64,000 nt of DNA from Flavobacteriales bacterium. Lineage in GTDB: Bacteria > Bacteroidota > Bacteroidia > Flavobacteriales > Weeksellaceae. The notes below the pieces were generated by a model that made no database searches, was not told the DNA's origin, and saw only the letters and a program-made list of their open reading frames with translations. Shown here one piece after another: positions 63,071 to 64,000 of the stretch (positions are counted from its first letter, which is position 1; the number at the start of each line of letters is the position of its first letter). The DNA is taken from contig JACJZS010000002.1 of NCBI GenBank assembly GCA_020635515.1, positions 434,001 to 498,000 on the forward strand, read 5' to 3'. The position numbers and the translations under genes were made by a program.

Positions 63071-64000
63071 ATGAGAAAAAAAACATTTATCAGTACATTA
63101 TGCTTACTTATAGGAGTTATAGCATATTCACAAAGTTTGGGAGAGTTTACTCCAAAAGACAAAAAGCTTGGCAAAGACTTAAAATCTAAAACAAAAGAAG
63201 TCTATATTGCTAATTTTTCAGTAAACTATCAAATATTCAACCAAAAGGAAAAAAGTGTAAAAGGTGGTTTAATTGGTAGAGGAATTGGAGGAAATACAAA
63301 AGCGGAGCTTACCGTTGGTTTAAATAATGTAGAGTATAGCGACCTTCAGAAAGTAACTAATGAAGTTTACCAAAAGTTTGTAACCGATTTAAAATCTCAA
63401 GGATTTACTATTATAAATGCTGACCAAGCAGGAAAGACAGACTATTTTAGCAAATATACCCGAGTAGATAATATGGAACCTAGTCTTGCTGAAGGACCTG
63501 GATTATTAACTGTATATCCACAAGGTCAACCATTTTTTATTGAAGGTTTTTATAACTCAGGAGAAAAAAAACAAGGTGGATTACTTGGGAAAATTAGCAA
63601 AATTGGAGGCGAAGACGTTAATAGATTAAAAGCTATAGCAAGCTATAATAAACTTTCTAGCCAACTAAATGATGCTGCAATAATAAATGTAGATTTATAT
63701 GTAATGTTTTTGGAAGTTGAAAAATCATACCAAGGAGGCGGTGCTAAAATTGTTGCTAATACTAATTACAGATTATCTGCATACGAACACCTAAAAGGAA
63801 AAAATGACAGACCTACGTCTAAAGTAGGATCTATAATTGGTAAGGCAAGTGAAATAACTGTGCTTTGCGAAAGTAGATTTGATGTAGTACAAGGTAAAAA
63901 TAAAATAGGCGGTTCTCCCTTATTTCAATACACAGGAGGTATGAAAAAAAATCTTGAAATTGACGGCGTGATAAAAAAAGAATCATTTAAAAGTTTCGCT
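63071..64000 (+). CDS. Secreted hypothetical protein (3' partial)
   Basis: 310 codons from the ATG at 63071 to the window edge with no stop. Signal peptide MRKKTFISTLCLLIGVIAYS, mature start near QSLGEFTPKD. The domain contains glycine-rich loops (KGGLIGRGIGGNTKAELTVG, KQGGLLGKISKIGG) and INVDLYVMFLEVEKSYQGGG. I do not recognise the family. A -7-like TATATTTG lies at 63039-63046. It follows the ubiquitin-like gene by 82 bases on the same strand, but a separate promoter seems likely. Confidence 0.8.
   Translation, partial: MRKKTFISTLCLLIGVIAYSQSLGEFTPKDKKLGKDLKSKTKEVYIANFSVNYQIFNQKEKSVKGGLIGRGIGGNTKAELTVGLNNVEYSDLQKVTNEVYQKFVTDLKSQGFTIINADQAGKTDYFSKYTRVDNMEPSLAEGPGLLTVYPQGQPFFIEGFYNSGEKKQGGLLGKISKIGGEDVNRLKAIASYNKLSSQLNDAAIINVDLYVMFLEVEKSYQGGGAKIVANTNYRLSAYEHLKGKNDRPTSKVGSIIGKASEITVLCESRFDVVQGKNKIGGSPLFQYTGGMKKNLEIDGVIKKESFKSFA

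Noticed and set aside
1..64000. tRNA or rRNA genes
   Set aside because: No cloverleaf T-loop sequence or rRNA-like stretch was found by reading; a tRNAscan run would settle it.

Overview
The window is an AT-rich stretch (roughly one third G+C by eye) of a Bacteroidetes chromosome, almost certainly family Flavobacteriaceae. Supporting signs are type IX secretion (T9SS) C-terminal sorting domains, flavobacterial promoters of the form TTTG-N19-TAnnTTTG, lack of strong Shine-Dalgarno sites, a crtYcd/crtZ zeaxanthin-type carotenoid operon, GIN-domain and CreD proteins, and short dispersed hairpin repeats between genes. No rRNA, tRNA, CRISPR array, prophage or complete insertion sequence was seen. 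Both edges cut genes (bases 1-2822 and 63071-64000). Layout: 1-5114 holds a truncated LRR/T9SS surface protein, a lone glycogen-binding (CBM48-type) protein, a HAD phosphatase/mutase and an M23 peptidase. 5122-12363 is a minus-strand surface-polysaccharide operon (ugd, GT4, rmlB, rmlA, HTTM-like/DCC fusion, DPM1-like GT2, WecD-like acetyltransferase). 12411-19988 is housekeeping (DEAD-box helicase, lipB, tadA, BrkB-like, rlmH, CPBP protease) plus a second GT4 and a long-chain acyl-CoA ligase. 21388-24312 is an unusual surface locus: a good promoter, an ATG, eleven copies of the heptamer CACACAA, then an out-of-frame lipoprotein signal peptide and two small outer-membrane-type proteins. 24411-28797 is the carotenoid operon. 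28886-35532 holds dgkA, yraN, serS, an aminotransferase-IV-like protein, a START-like protein, and a DODA/AraC/cupin/hydrolase accessory group. 35709-40239 holds glnS, a coiled-coil membrane protein, an outer-membrane protein and a CNNM/CBS protein. 40290-45139 is accessory: two small HTH genes, a large GIGTTTP/YadA-head-like surface protein, and a pair of ~150 bp inverted repeats around it. 45306-49944 holds rimO, an antitoxin with a frameshifted YoeB toxin, dapB and lepB. 50021-57666 holds a GIN lipoprotein and a TetR-TolC-MFP-RND efflux operon whose promoter carries a perfect inverted-repeat operator. 57761-62158 holds miaA, then a membrane/wHTH/VanZ/creD operon. 62461-62988 encodes the most striking protein: a signal peptide, a domain very close to eukaryotic ubiquitin whose first residue follows directly after the predicted cleavage site, and a T9SS sorting domain. 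Two observations stand out: the secreted ubiquitin-T9SS fusion, and the CACACAA tract that puts a surface lipoprotein out of frame by one repeat and so looks like a phase-variation switch. Both are read directly from the sequence; their biological roles are inference.
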